Source of the DNA: an uncultured Eubacteriales bacterium
GTDB taxonomy: Bacteria > Bacillota > Clostridia > Oscillospirales > Oscillospiraceae
NCBI GenBank assembly: GCA_902461475.1
Contig: CABPXX010000004.1
Span: forward strand, 1 to 14,341
Direction: 5' to 3'
DNA length: 14,341 bases
The notes under the pieces are model-generated. The model made no database searches and was not told where the DNA came from. It saw only the letters and a list, made by a program, of their open reading frames with translations. Below are positions 8,347 to 13,715 of the stretch, in pieces. Every line of letters starts with the position of its first letter. Position 1 is the first letter of the stretch. Made by a program: the position numbers and the translations under genes.

Positions 8347-9567
8347 TCATCTATCAAGAACTCTGGACGGGCGGGACATCAGATAGGCACTGATGCCTGC
8401 CACCAGAGGAACTGTCAACAGGATACCCAGGGAGCCTGCCACACTCTGCAGCACCTCAATACAGAGAAAATCTGTGTTGGCCAGCTGGAGAAACGGGATG
8501 TCATAGACCTGGATGAGCAATAACATATTGAAGGAGGAGCCGGCAAAGGCCAGGATCAAGGTGTTGGCCATGGTTCCCATGGCGTCCCTCCCAATGTTCA
8601 TCCCGGAACAAAACAAGGCGTGGGCGGGAAGGGCGGGGTTTTGTTCCCGCAGCTCCCACACGGCTGAGGCAATGGACATGGCCACATCCATCACAGCTCC
8701 CAGAGCTGCTATCAAAACCCCACACACCAGCAGCCCCTGGATGGTCAGTCCATACTCGCTGCCATAGAGCATCAAGTTCTCCGCCTCGGTCATATTAAAC
8801 CCGTTCAGTGGCGTAATCATCCCTGCCACCCAGGCAAACAACCCGGCCACGGACACCCCACACACGCAGCCCAGGCTGGCACACAAGCATTTCCGGGTCA
8901 GCCCATCCAGCAGCACCAGAGAGGCCACCGCAGTCGCCGCCACCACGCCAATGGTCAGGGGTATGGCAGGCAACCCACGAACGAGACCGGGCAAGAGCAA
9001 ATACCACAGACACAACAGGGTAAATACCAGCCCCAGCAAGGCTCTTAGGCCCTTTTTGCCCCCCAGTATCACCAATACAGCGCAGAAAATGAGCAGTGCG
9101 CCCCCCATTACAAAGCCTCGATCATAGTTGAACATGGCAGCATAATAGGAGCCGTCCTCCTGGGTGATGAGGCGTACAATGATCCGATCCCCCTCCTGAA
9201 CATCCACGTTAAACAGTGCGCTGAGGTAGTTGGTCAATGGCAACACTTCCCCCTTGTGACTACCGGAGAGAAGTTGAATTTCCAGCTCCTGGGCACCCAC
9301 ACGGCGGCCTTCCCCCTGCTCCCAGTCGGGGGCGGCATCGTCCTCCAGAACCGCTGTCACCTTGGCCGGTACAAACACCAGCTGGCTGGAAGCTGTGGGC
9401 TGTCCAGTCACCGGGCGGTTGAGCCACACCCCCGCTGCCACCAGAATTGCCAATACAATTAGCACCAAAATAATACGCGGCAGTAGATGAGACCGTCCTC
9501 TCCCCTTCTCATCTCTGTCGCATCGCCTCTGTTCTCTGTCCTGTATGATCTGTTGTTTCTGTGCCAT
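8347..9567 (-). CDS. YibE/F family multispanning membrane protein
   Basis: The 406-residue product has a charged cytoplasmic start, a first membrane segment (about 28-48), an extracytoplasmic beta-rich domain (about 60-165) and roughly seven further membrane helices. The YibE/F hallmarks are clear: GAVMDVAMSIASA (near residue 290) and GRDAMGTMANTLILA (near 325). The biochemical role of YibE/F proteins is not established; transport or envelope functions have been suggested. Start choice: ATG 9567 is preceded by AAGGAG, with a rather long spacing of 13 nt. It is the first gene of a minus-strand pair. Its stop overlaps, as ATGA, a possible ATG for the large surface PHP protein, whose preferred start is 33 nt further on. 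The tight packing suggests co-expression and perhaps a joint job at the cell surface, such as export or supply for the surface enzyme (inference). Confidence 0.92.
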   Translation of the reverse strand: MAQKQQIIQDREQRRCDRDEKGRGRSHLLPRIILVLIVLAILVAAGVWLNRPVTGQPTASSQLVFVPAKVTAVLEDDAAPDWEQGEGRRVGAQELEIQLLSGSHKGEVLPLTNYLSALFNVDVQEGDRIIVRLITQEDGSYYAAMFNYDRGFVMGGALLIFCAVLVILGGKKGLRALLGLVFTLLCLWYLLLPGLVRGLPAIPLTIGVVAATAVASLVLLDGLTRKCLCASLGCVCGVSVAGLFAWVAGMITPLNGFNMTEAENLMLYGSEYGLTIQGLLVCGVLIAALGAVMDVAMSIASAVWELREQNPALPAHALFCSGMNIGRDAMGTMANTLILAFAGSSFNMLLLIQVYDIPFLQLANTDFLCIEVLQSVAGSLGILLTVPLVAGISAYLMSRPSRVLDR

Positions 9568-9606
9568 CGTGATACATGCTCTCCTTGTTGACAGATTACA
9601 TCTAAA

Positions 9607-9615
9607 AGTATACCA
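9607..9615 (-). promoter_or_regulatory. Candidate extended -10 promoter for the YibE/PHP operon
   Basis: On the minus strand the sequence TGGTATACT matches an extended -10 (TGn then TATACT). It would start transcription near 9600 and give a leader of about 33 nt before ATG 9567. No good -35 box lies 16-18 nt upstream, which is tolerable for an extended -10 promoter. It faces away from the antitoxin promoter at 9789. Confidence 0.45.
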
Positions 9616-9788
9616 TTTGAAATTTTTCTCCTTCCATCACTGTTTCAATTGTTTTCGGTAAAGCCTGGGTAAATACCCTACTTCCACCCTGCACGATTTA
9701 TCACGTTTTTTCTGGTGTCACGATGATACATCAGAAAACAGTCGCTGGAATTGCATTTCCCGCTCGTTGATCTGCCTCTACTCTTGCA

Positions 9789-9817
9789 TTGACAACGCAC
9801 ATAATAAGCACTATAAT
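9789..9817 (+). promoter_or_regulatory. Consensus sigma-A promoter of the toxin-antitoxin operon
   Basis: TTGACA at 9789-9794 and TATAAT at 9812-9817 are both perfect consensus hexamers at the ideal 17-bp spacing. Transcription would start near 9824, only a few bases before the strong ribosome site AAGGAGGAG (9826-9834), 6 nt ahead of ATG 9841. So strong a promoter suggests tight repression, normally by the antitoxin-toxin complex (inference from other type II systems). Operator repeats are not obvious, though weak inverted repeats (TTTTCTG/CAGAAAA, 9708-9714 and 9732-9738) lie upstream. Confidence 0.85.
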
Positions 9818-9840
9818 TGTACTGCAAGGAGGAGTTTGCT

Positions 9841-10089
9841 ATGGATACCAATATGACCTTTCGCATGGACAGTCAGACCAAGGCACAAATGACGGAGATC
9901 TGCGCTCAACTGGGCATGACTCCATCTACCGCCTTCAATATCTTTGCCAACGCCTTTGTACGCACTGGCGGTATGCCCTTTGCGGTGAAGTTGGCTCCCC
10001 CCGCTAAGATCAGCCGGGCGCAGATGCTGAATGATGCCAGTGAACTCCTGGACACATTTTCCGCTGACTACAAGAGGATGGCAGAATGA
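9841..10089 (+). CDS. RelB/DinJ-family antitoxin
   Basis: This is an 82-residue ribbon-helix-helix protein of the RelB/DinJ type: a short strand (TFRMD, residues 5-9), helix 1 with KAQMTEICAQLG, then MTPSTAFNIFANAFVRTGG forming helix 2, then GMPFAV and a charged C-terminal tail that should bind the toxin. RelB/DinJ antitoxins normally neutralise RelE/YafQ-type mRNA interferases and repress their own operon through the N-terminal DNA-binding dimer. Start: ATG 9841 sits 6 nt behind AAGGAGGAG; a TTG in frame at 9817 lies inside the -10 box and is not credible. Its TGA overlaps the toxin ATG as ATGA, so the two are probably translationally coupled. The oddity is the partner, which is a Doc-type Fic protein rather than RelE/YafQ. 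Confidence 0.93.
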   Translation: MDTNMTFRMDSQTKAQMTEICAQLGMTPSTAFNIFANAFVRTGGMPFAVKLAPPAKISRAQMLNDASELLDTFSADYKRMAE

Positions 10090-10463
10090 TTTGGATTAGC
10101 GCAGATGATGTGATCGCCCTCCATTCTCTGGTGATCCAAAAGAGCGGCGGCATGGACGGTTTGCGGGATCGTTCCGTTTTGGAATCCGCCATCTCTGCTC
10201 CCCTGCAATCCTTCGGCGGCACAGAACTGCTCCCCGGTGACATCGATAAAATCGCTCGTGTTGGCTTTGGGCTTGCTTCCAACCACGCCTTTCTGGACGG
10301 AAACAAGCGCATCGGGGCTATGGTGGTGCAACTGCTCCTCAAATGGAATGGGTATACCCTCCAACTACGAGAAGGAGAACTGGCAGACATGTTCATTTCC
10401 ATTGCCAGCGGAGCCGCTCACGAAACCGATTTGCACAACTGGATTCAGCAACATCTGATATGA
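10086..10463 (+). CDS. doc: Doc-type (death-on-curing) Fic toxin
   Basis: The product has 125 residues, the usual size of Doc toxins. The Fic active-site motif is HAFLDGNKR (H67, F69, D71, N73, K74, R75). The lysine replaces the second glycine of the AMP-transferring Fic motif HxFx(D/E)GNGRxxR, and the second arginine is missing; both traits are typical of Doc. P1 Doc is known to phosphorylate EF-Tu and stop translation, so the same reaction is likely here. An N-terminal VxxLHxxxI-type helix and the DGLRDRSVLESAI stretch also fit the family. It overlaps the antitoxin gene by 4 nt and is followed at once by a strong terminator, so the operon holds just these two genes. The toxin appears intact and presumably active. 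The antitoxin is of the RelB/DinJ type rather than Phd, the partner of P1 Doc. Confidence 0.93.
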   Translation: MIWISADDVIALHSLVIQKSGGMDGLRDRSVLESAISAPLQSFGGTELLPGDIDKIARVGFGLASNHAFLDGNKRIGAMVVQLLLKWNGYTLQLREGELADMFISIASGAAHETDLHNWIQQHLI

Positions 10464-10517
10464 GGAAAAGTAGCAGAGCCGCATTCCATTTACGGAATGC
10501 GGCTCTGCTGCTTTTCC
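10464..10517 (+). terminator. Strong hairpin terminator of the toxin-antitoxin operon
   Basis: Directly after the toxin stop, bases 10464-10487 pair with 10494-10517 around an ATTTAC loop. The stem is 24 bp with one T-G wobble (10471/10510); the core is AGCAGAGCCGCATTCC. AAAA at the outer left arm pairs with TTTT at the right, so the element can work in both directions. No readthrough into the SWIM relic behind it is expected. Confidence 0.85.
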
Positions 10518-10524
10518 TATTCCC

Positions 10525-10641
10525 ACCATCTGTAAGCACATGGTTGCTCTGAACTTCACGATTTCCCCTGAGGAAGCCACACAGCACACCTCAGAACTGG
10601 AGGCATATTGGAGCGAACAAGAACAGGCACAGGGGCATCTG
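10525..10641 (+). pseudogene. Relic of a SWIM zinc-finger gene (middle fragment)
   Basis: These 117 bases align without gaps to 2756-2872 of the intact SWIM gene, with 18 mismatches by my count (about 85% identity). The encoded fragment keeps ICKH-like (TICKHMVAL), then FTI-PEEA and ELEAYW-EQEQAQ. The first CxC half of the zinc site and the start are absent. After 10641 the similarity ends and the frame runs into unrelated sequence. It cannot make a functional zinc finger. The fragment begins 7 nt after the toxin terminator. It suggests a former second SWIM locus or a recombination scar linking the two regions. The 68 bases up to the GNAT gene (10642-10708) show nothing I can name. Confidence 0.85.
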
Positions 10642-10708
10642 CGTGTGGGATTTTCTACTTCACAAGCCTCCCGAAATCCAAGTATTAATCTACAAACACC
10701 AGAATCTT

Positions 10709-11224
10709 TTAGCCCTCTATGCCAAACTCTTTGGCATACTTCACCATGCCCTGAATCTTAGGACTCGGCTCATTAAGCCGACATGCCATAAAATTTTCAC
10801 TCGGTACATAGAACGGGGCTTTGATCCCGAAGTGCTCTGCGGGTATATAGCCTACCCTGGGATAGAATGTTTCACTTCCCAAAACGATGGAATACATGTA
10901 CCTCAGATCTTTTGCAATTCTGTGCCCCTCCAGTATCAGGGCTGTTCCAATCCCTTTTCCCTGATACTCTGGCAAAACCGACAACGGAGCCAAAGCCAAT
11001 ACAACGTTCTCCCCAATCGACGCTTTTGTAAATAGGACATGCCCTATAACTTCCCCATTCACCTCCGCCACTAACGACAGTTCAGGGATGAATGCTTCTC
11101 CTTTTCGTAGCGCATCCACTAAATCTTGTTCATTTCCATCCGCATGTTCTGCGCACGCAAAAGCCCGTTTTACCAGAGAATATACAACTCCGTAATCAGT
11201 GGCAGTTTCTTGTCTAATACGCAT
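10709..11224 (-). CDS. GNAT N-acetyltransferase, YhbS-like
   Basis: The 171-residue protein has the GNAT fold pattern: an N-terminal acceptor region, LVAEVNGEVIGHVLF (about 51-65), then motif A with APLSVLPEYQGKGIGTALI, in which Q88-G89-K90-G91-I92-G93 is the acetyl-CoA pyrophosphate-binding loop. VLGSETFYPRVGY is the motif-B region typical of the YhbS-like (COG3153) group. It transfers an acetyl group from acetyl-CoA to an amine of unknown substrate in the cytoplasm. Start: ATG 11224 is preceded by AGGAG 6 nt upstream. It lies 21 nt behind the BRO-N/DinD-like gene on the same strand and is probably the last gene of that operon. Its base composition is more AT-rich than the flanking genes, which hints at separate acquisition. 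No clear terminator follows it. Confidence 0.9.
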   Translation of the reverse strand: MRIRQETATDYGVVYSLVKRAFACAEHADGNEQDLVDALRKGEAFIPELSLVAEVNGEVIGHVLFTKASIGENVVLALAPLSVLPEYQGKGIGTALILEGHRIAKDLRYMYSIVLGSETFYPRVGYIPAEHFGIKAPFYVPSENFMACRLNEPSPKIQGMVKYAKEFGIEG

Positions 11225-11245
11225 AGCAATCTCCTATGTTTCAGC

Positions 11246-12130
11246 TCAATTTGCACTGCTTTTATCTTCTGTCCATTCTGCCGCATCCTCCACCACACCA
11301 GTGATCAAAGCCTGGAGGGTGTGGGCGTTCTCATGGGTCACTACTGGCCCGCCGGTCTCCTGCTCCAGTTCCTTGCGGGCATTTCCGGCAATGCGGCCGC
11401 CCCGTTGGGCCACTTTGCGGTTTTCCTCCAGCCCCTGGGGTTGCTCTGCCCGGGAGATGCTGGTGGTGGATGCCTCGGCCAACATATTGAGCACCAGCTC
11501 CAGATCACTCATGTTGTCCCGCAGGTTCTCTTTCTTCAGCCCCTTGAGCTGCTTGTACTGCCTGGTGGTCATTCCAGACCAGGCACGGGAAATCTCGTCG
11601 GTAAGAATGGCATATTCCCGCCCCTTTTCCACGCCACGCTTCTGCCACTCGTCGGTGAGCTCATTACGGATACGGATGGACAGCAGGCGCTGATGCACCC
11701 ATTCTTCCGAGTATCCCTTTTTCAGATAAGTCTCCAAAGCCCGGTCAATGGCCTGTTCCGGGTCAATGGTCTCCTCGATGCGCTCCCGGCCCACCTGGGC
11801 CAGCCACACCTTGAACGGCTCCGCCTTGGGGGACGGGATGGACTGGATGATGCGCAGGAGCTGCTCGGTGTTGGCCACATCGGTCATCCGTTTTTTCCCG
11901 TCCGCTGCGGTCATCTTCAAACCGTGACAATTTGTCACGGTTTGATTCCCCTCCTCTTTCAGGCGTTGCTTCAGCTTGCGCCAATAGGCTGTAGGGTCTT
12001 TGCTGTCTGTGAGTACTCCCACCACGTCCACCACGGAGAAGTACCACTCCTCCTGTTGGGCATCCCAAGCGGTGCGAATGCGCTGATCCTCAAAAAGTTG
12101 GATTTGATCGTTCTGCATCTTCTCGTCCAT
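11246..12130 (-). CDS. BRO-N domain protein with DinD-like C-terminal half
   Basis: This 294-residue protein joins a BRO-N domain (about residues 8-115, with RTAWDAQQEEWYFSVVDVV and a middle ending in SIPSPKAEPFKVWLAQVG) to a helical C-terminal half (about 165-270: GMTTRQYKQLKGLKKENLRD, then ELVLNMLAEA, then GGRIAGNARKELEQETGG). The second half resembles the C-terminal part of E. coli DinD as I remember it. BRO-N proteins are common in phages as antirepressors and DNA-binding regulators; DinD is DNA-damage inducible and inhibits RecA strand exchange. Exact role here is unknown. Start: ATG 12130 has GGAGG 9 nt upstream; Met5 is a less likely alternative. It is the middle gene of a minus-strand group AbrB - BRO-N - GNAT. 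It carries an unusual 12-bp inverted repeat inside the coding region (11918-11944). Confidence 0.85.
   Translation of the reverse strand: MDEKMQNDQIQLFEDQRIRTAWDAQQEEWYFSVVDVVGVLTDSKDPTAYWRKLKQRLKEEGNQTVTNCHGLKMTAADGKKRMTDVANTEQLLRIIQSIPSPKAEPFKVWLAQVGRERIEETIDPEQAIDRALETYLKKGYSEEWVHQRLLSIRIRNELTDEWQKRGVEKGREYAILTDEISRAWSGMTTRQYKQLKGLKKENLRDNMSDLELVLNMLAEASTTSISRAEQPQGLEENRKVAQRGGRIAGNARKELEQETGGPVVTHENAHTLQALITGVVEDAAEWTEDKSSAN
11918..11944. repeat. 12-bp perfect inverted repeat inside the BRO-N gene
   Basis: The arms CAAACCGTGACA (11918-11929) and TGTCACGGTTTG (11933-11944) are exact complements separated by ATT. The site encodes residues of about 63-71 (QTVTNCHGL) of the BRO-N protein. 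It is either a DNA-binding site or RNA hairpin, or a by-product of a conserved protein motif; similar VTNC stretches occur in related proteins as I recall. Confidence 0.8.
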
Positions 12131-12258
12131 GCGTATGTACCTCCACGGTTGTGTTTTTCATTTTATCATAACGTCTGTGGCAAATCCAGGGTGTTCCCCT
12201 GGTATATATACCCTCTGGATCCCCTCCCGGATTACTACGGTAAAGCCCACAGGTTTCG

Positions 12259-12444
12259 TCATGATGTACAATCGATGCCGGTCCGTTTTGCCAGATCCAG
12301 CATTCCGAAGCAGAACATTTCCCACCGTGTCCATGTTGTCTGTGACGGGTCACCCTCCCGGATGCGCATGGTTCTACGGATTTCCTTTGGTATGACTACA
12401 CGACCCAGGTCGTCGATTCTTCTCACAATGCCCGTTGCTTTCAT
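12259..12444 (-). CDS. Short AbrB/SpoVT-like DNA-binding protein, C-terminus probably shifted
   Basis: Residues 1-33 are a near-textbook AbrB/SpoVT swapped-hairpin DNA-binding domain (MKATGIVRRIDDLGRVVIP, then KEIRRTMRIREGDP). Such proteins are dimeric transition-state regulators. Right after GDP the family pattern (usually LEI-T-DGEV--KKYSP) breaks down: the frame continues as an unlike 28-residue tail to a stop at 12259, giving 61 residues. A second minus-strand frame reads from about 12340 to a stop at 12158 and contains TDNMDTVGNVLLRN, which looks more like the lost part, so an indel is suspected. Start: ATG 12444 has AGAGGAG 9 nt upstream; the longer frame from 12507 lacks a comparable site. 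Likely first gene of the AbrB - BRO-N - GNAT operon and possibly its regulator. It may be a working mini-protein or a pseudogene. Confidence 0.65.
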   Translation of the reverse strand: MKATGIVRRIDDLGRVVIPKEIRRTMRIREGDPSQTTWTRWEMFCFGMLDLAKRTGIDCTS

Positions 12445-12474
12445 CCTTTGCCACTCCTCTGTATTTGAAAAGTC

Positions 12475-12499
12475 ACAGGTGTCATGGGAAATTACCTGT
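12475..12499. promoter_or_regulatory. Possible operator upstream of the AbrB-like gene
   Basis: ACAGGT (12475-12480) and ACCTGT (12494-12499) form a 6-bp inverted repeat with 13 nt between. On the minus strand a TTGACA (12507-12502) directly abuts it and could be a -35 box, but no acceptable -10 lies at 16-18 nt. The position 30-60 nt ahead of the AbrB-like start suits an autoregulatory site. Short arms make this weak. Confidence 0.25.
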
Positions 12500-12622
12500 T
12501 TTGTCAATTATTATGAGCAATTTCCAAATGGTTATACAGCCCAATTTCACGCCAAAGGAGCGGGGAACACACTGCCCAAATGGTGCGCTGATACGCAGAA
12601 AAAATTCTCCTTTCGCCCCCCG

Positions 12623-12655
12623 TTGACAACCCCTAAAATCGTGGTATGCTAAAAT
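12623..12655 (+). promoter_or_regulatory. Candidate promoter for SGNH - SigV unit
   Basis: TTGACA (12623-12628) is a perfect -35. After 16 nt comes TATGCT (12645-12650), preceded by TGG as an extended -10; an overlapping alternative is TGCTAAAAT (TAAAAT at 12650-12655), too far from that -35 but with its own TGn. Transcription would begin near 12657-12662, about 170 nt ahead of the SGNH start. Whether the unit also has a SigV-dependent promoter cannot be told by eye. Confidence 0.6.
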
Positions 12656-12679
12656 GATAGATTTTCCAAATGCGCATTT

Positions 12680-12753
12680 CTGCGCCTGCTCTGGCAGCAA
12701 AAAATTTTTTGAAAAAGCGCAGCCCATTCGTCAACTTTCTTCCCCCGCTGCGC
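12680..12753 (+). promoter_or_regulatory. Leader with two mutually exclusive hairpins
   Basis: GCGCAGC (12717-12723) pairs perfectly with GCTGCGC (12747-12753), and its GCGCAG part can instead pair with an upstream CTGCGC (12680-12685). The upstream form encloses a small CTGC/GCAG hairpin (12686-12697) and an A6T6 tract. Such alternatives can act as an attenuator, but stems of 6-7 bp are short and chance is possible. Confidence 0.3.
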
Positions 12754-12829
12754 GTCTACACTGTCGAGCACGCACACAGCATCCATTGGGATTTTTATGT
12801 CATATTTTTCAACCTTGGAGGTACCTTCT

Positions 12830-13681
12830 ATGAGCACTCAACCCCGACGCCACCGGAGACGGCGTCACCGCGCATCTCCCCTCACCATTCTCTTCTTCCT
12901 CGTTCTGGGCCTGGCCGCTCTGGCCATTGTGGTGACGGTGATCACCCACCTCTTCGCCCCTTCTAATGACCAGCCAGAACCCACCCCGACGCCCACAACC
13001 ACCGTCTCGCCGGAGCCCACGCCCTCTCTGGCCCCCTCGGCCAGCCCCACCCAGTCCCTGCCCTATGACTTCTCCCAGCCGGTGCCGGAGTCTAGCGCTG
13101 TAGAAAAGAGCTATCTGGACGACACCGTGTTCATCGGCGATTCCCGCACCGAAGGACTGGTGCTGTATACGGGCCTGAGCAACGCCACAAGCTATGCCCA
13201 AAAGGGCCTCACCGTGGACACCGTTTTCACCGACCCCATTGTGGACCTAAACGGCCAGATGGTGACGGTGGTGGAGGCCATGAAACACACCCAGTTCTCC
13301 AAGGTGTATCTCATGTTTGGCATCAACGAACTGGGCTGGGCCTATCCCAGCATTTTCATCGACAAGTTTACCCAGCTCATTGAGGAGATCCGGGCCATCA
13401 ACCCCGACGCCGTCATCTACGTCCAGGAGATTCTCCCTGTATCTCAGAAGGTGTCCGAGACCCACAGCTATATCTCCAACCAGAAGATTCAGGAGTTCAA
13501 CCAGCTGATTCTCAACATGACCCAGGAGCAGAAGGTCTATTACCTCCAGGTCTCCCGTGCCCTTATGGAGGTCGACAACTTCTGTCTGCCTGAGGGCGCC
13601 TCCTCCGACGGCATCCACCTCACCCCCTCCTATTGCAAAAACTGGCTGGACTATCTGCTCTGCCACACCGTGAATCCCTGA
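12830..13681 (+). CDS. Membrane-anchored SGNH/GDSL-type hydrolase
   Basis: The 283-residue protein starts with an Arg/His-rich cytoplasmic stretch, one membrane helix (about 16-40) and a Pro/Thr/Ser-rich spacer (about 41-85), so its catalytic domain lies outside the cell. SGNH blocks are present: block I FIGDSRTEGL with S105, block III MFGINELGW with N166, and block V SDGIHLTP with D260 and H263. Family members are esterases and acetyl- or acyl-hydrolases acting on lipids, sugars or peptidoglycan; the substrate here is not visible. ATG 12830 is chosen because TTGGAGGT lies 7 nt upstream; the ATG 33 nt earlier has no such site. The SigV-like gene starts 34 nt downstream, so they are likely co-transcribed. 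By analogy with the B. subtilis sigV-rsiV-oatA operon it may trim or modify cell-wall acetyl groups (inference). Confidence 0.9.
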   Translation: MSTQPRRHRRRRHRASPLTILFFLVLGLAALAIVVTVITHLFAPSNDQPEPTPTPTTTVSPEPTPSLAPSASPTQSLPYDFSQPVPESSAVEKSYLDDTVFIGDSRTEGLVLYTGLSNATSYAQKGLTVDTVFTDPIVDLNGQMVTVVEAMKHTQFSKVYLMFGINELGWAYPSIFIDKFTQLIEEIRAINPDAVIYVQEILPVSQKVSETHSYISNQKIQEFNQLILNMTQEQKVYYLQVSRALMEVDNFCLPEGASSDGIHLTPSYCKNWLDYLLCHTVNP

Positions 13682-13715
13682 GATTCGGCCACAGGGCATT
13701 GGAAAGGAATCTGTT

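Larger units (their letters stand above)
12445..12829. other. Intergenic region between divergent transcription units (385 bp)
   Basis: No credible gene lies here; short open frames on both strands have no ribosome sites or family likeness. It holds the upstream area of the AbrB-like gene with one inverted repeat (12475-12499), a plus-strand promoter (12623-12655), and the leader of the SGNH gene with competing short inverted repeats and an A6T6 tract at 12699-12710. The stretch 12510-12620 shows nothing I can identify. Confidence 0.7.

Noticed and set aside
4661..8386. A 1241-codon open frame on the plus strand opposite the surface-protein gene
   Set aside because: It is the mirror frame of a GC-rich, long coding sequence. 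Its Gly/His/Val-rich translation lacks domains, ribosome site and any family likeness, whereas the minus-strand gene has a signal peptide, metal site and sorting signal.
10643..11035. A 130-codon plus-strand open frame after the SWIM relic
   Set aside because: Mostly opposite the GNAT gene, without ribosome site or recognisable domain.
11126..12652. A 508-codon plus-strand open frame opposite the GNAT, BRO-N and AbrB-like genes
   Set aside because: It crosses three recognisable minus-strand genes and the gaps between them, and its translation shows no domain; no ribosome site at its start.
12699..12710. A6T6 tract considered as an intrinsic terminator tail
   Set aside because: The hairpin in front has only a 4-bp stem (CTGC/GCAG), too weak for a terminator by itself; kept only as part of the leader.
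12482..12837. Two short minus-strand open frames (12482-12727 and 12649-12837) in the AbrB-SGNH gap
   Set aside because: Both cross the plus-strand promoter and leader, lack ribosome sites, and resemble no known protein.
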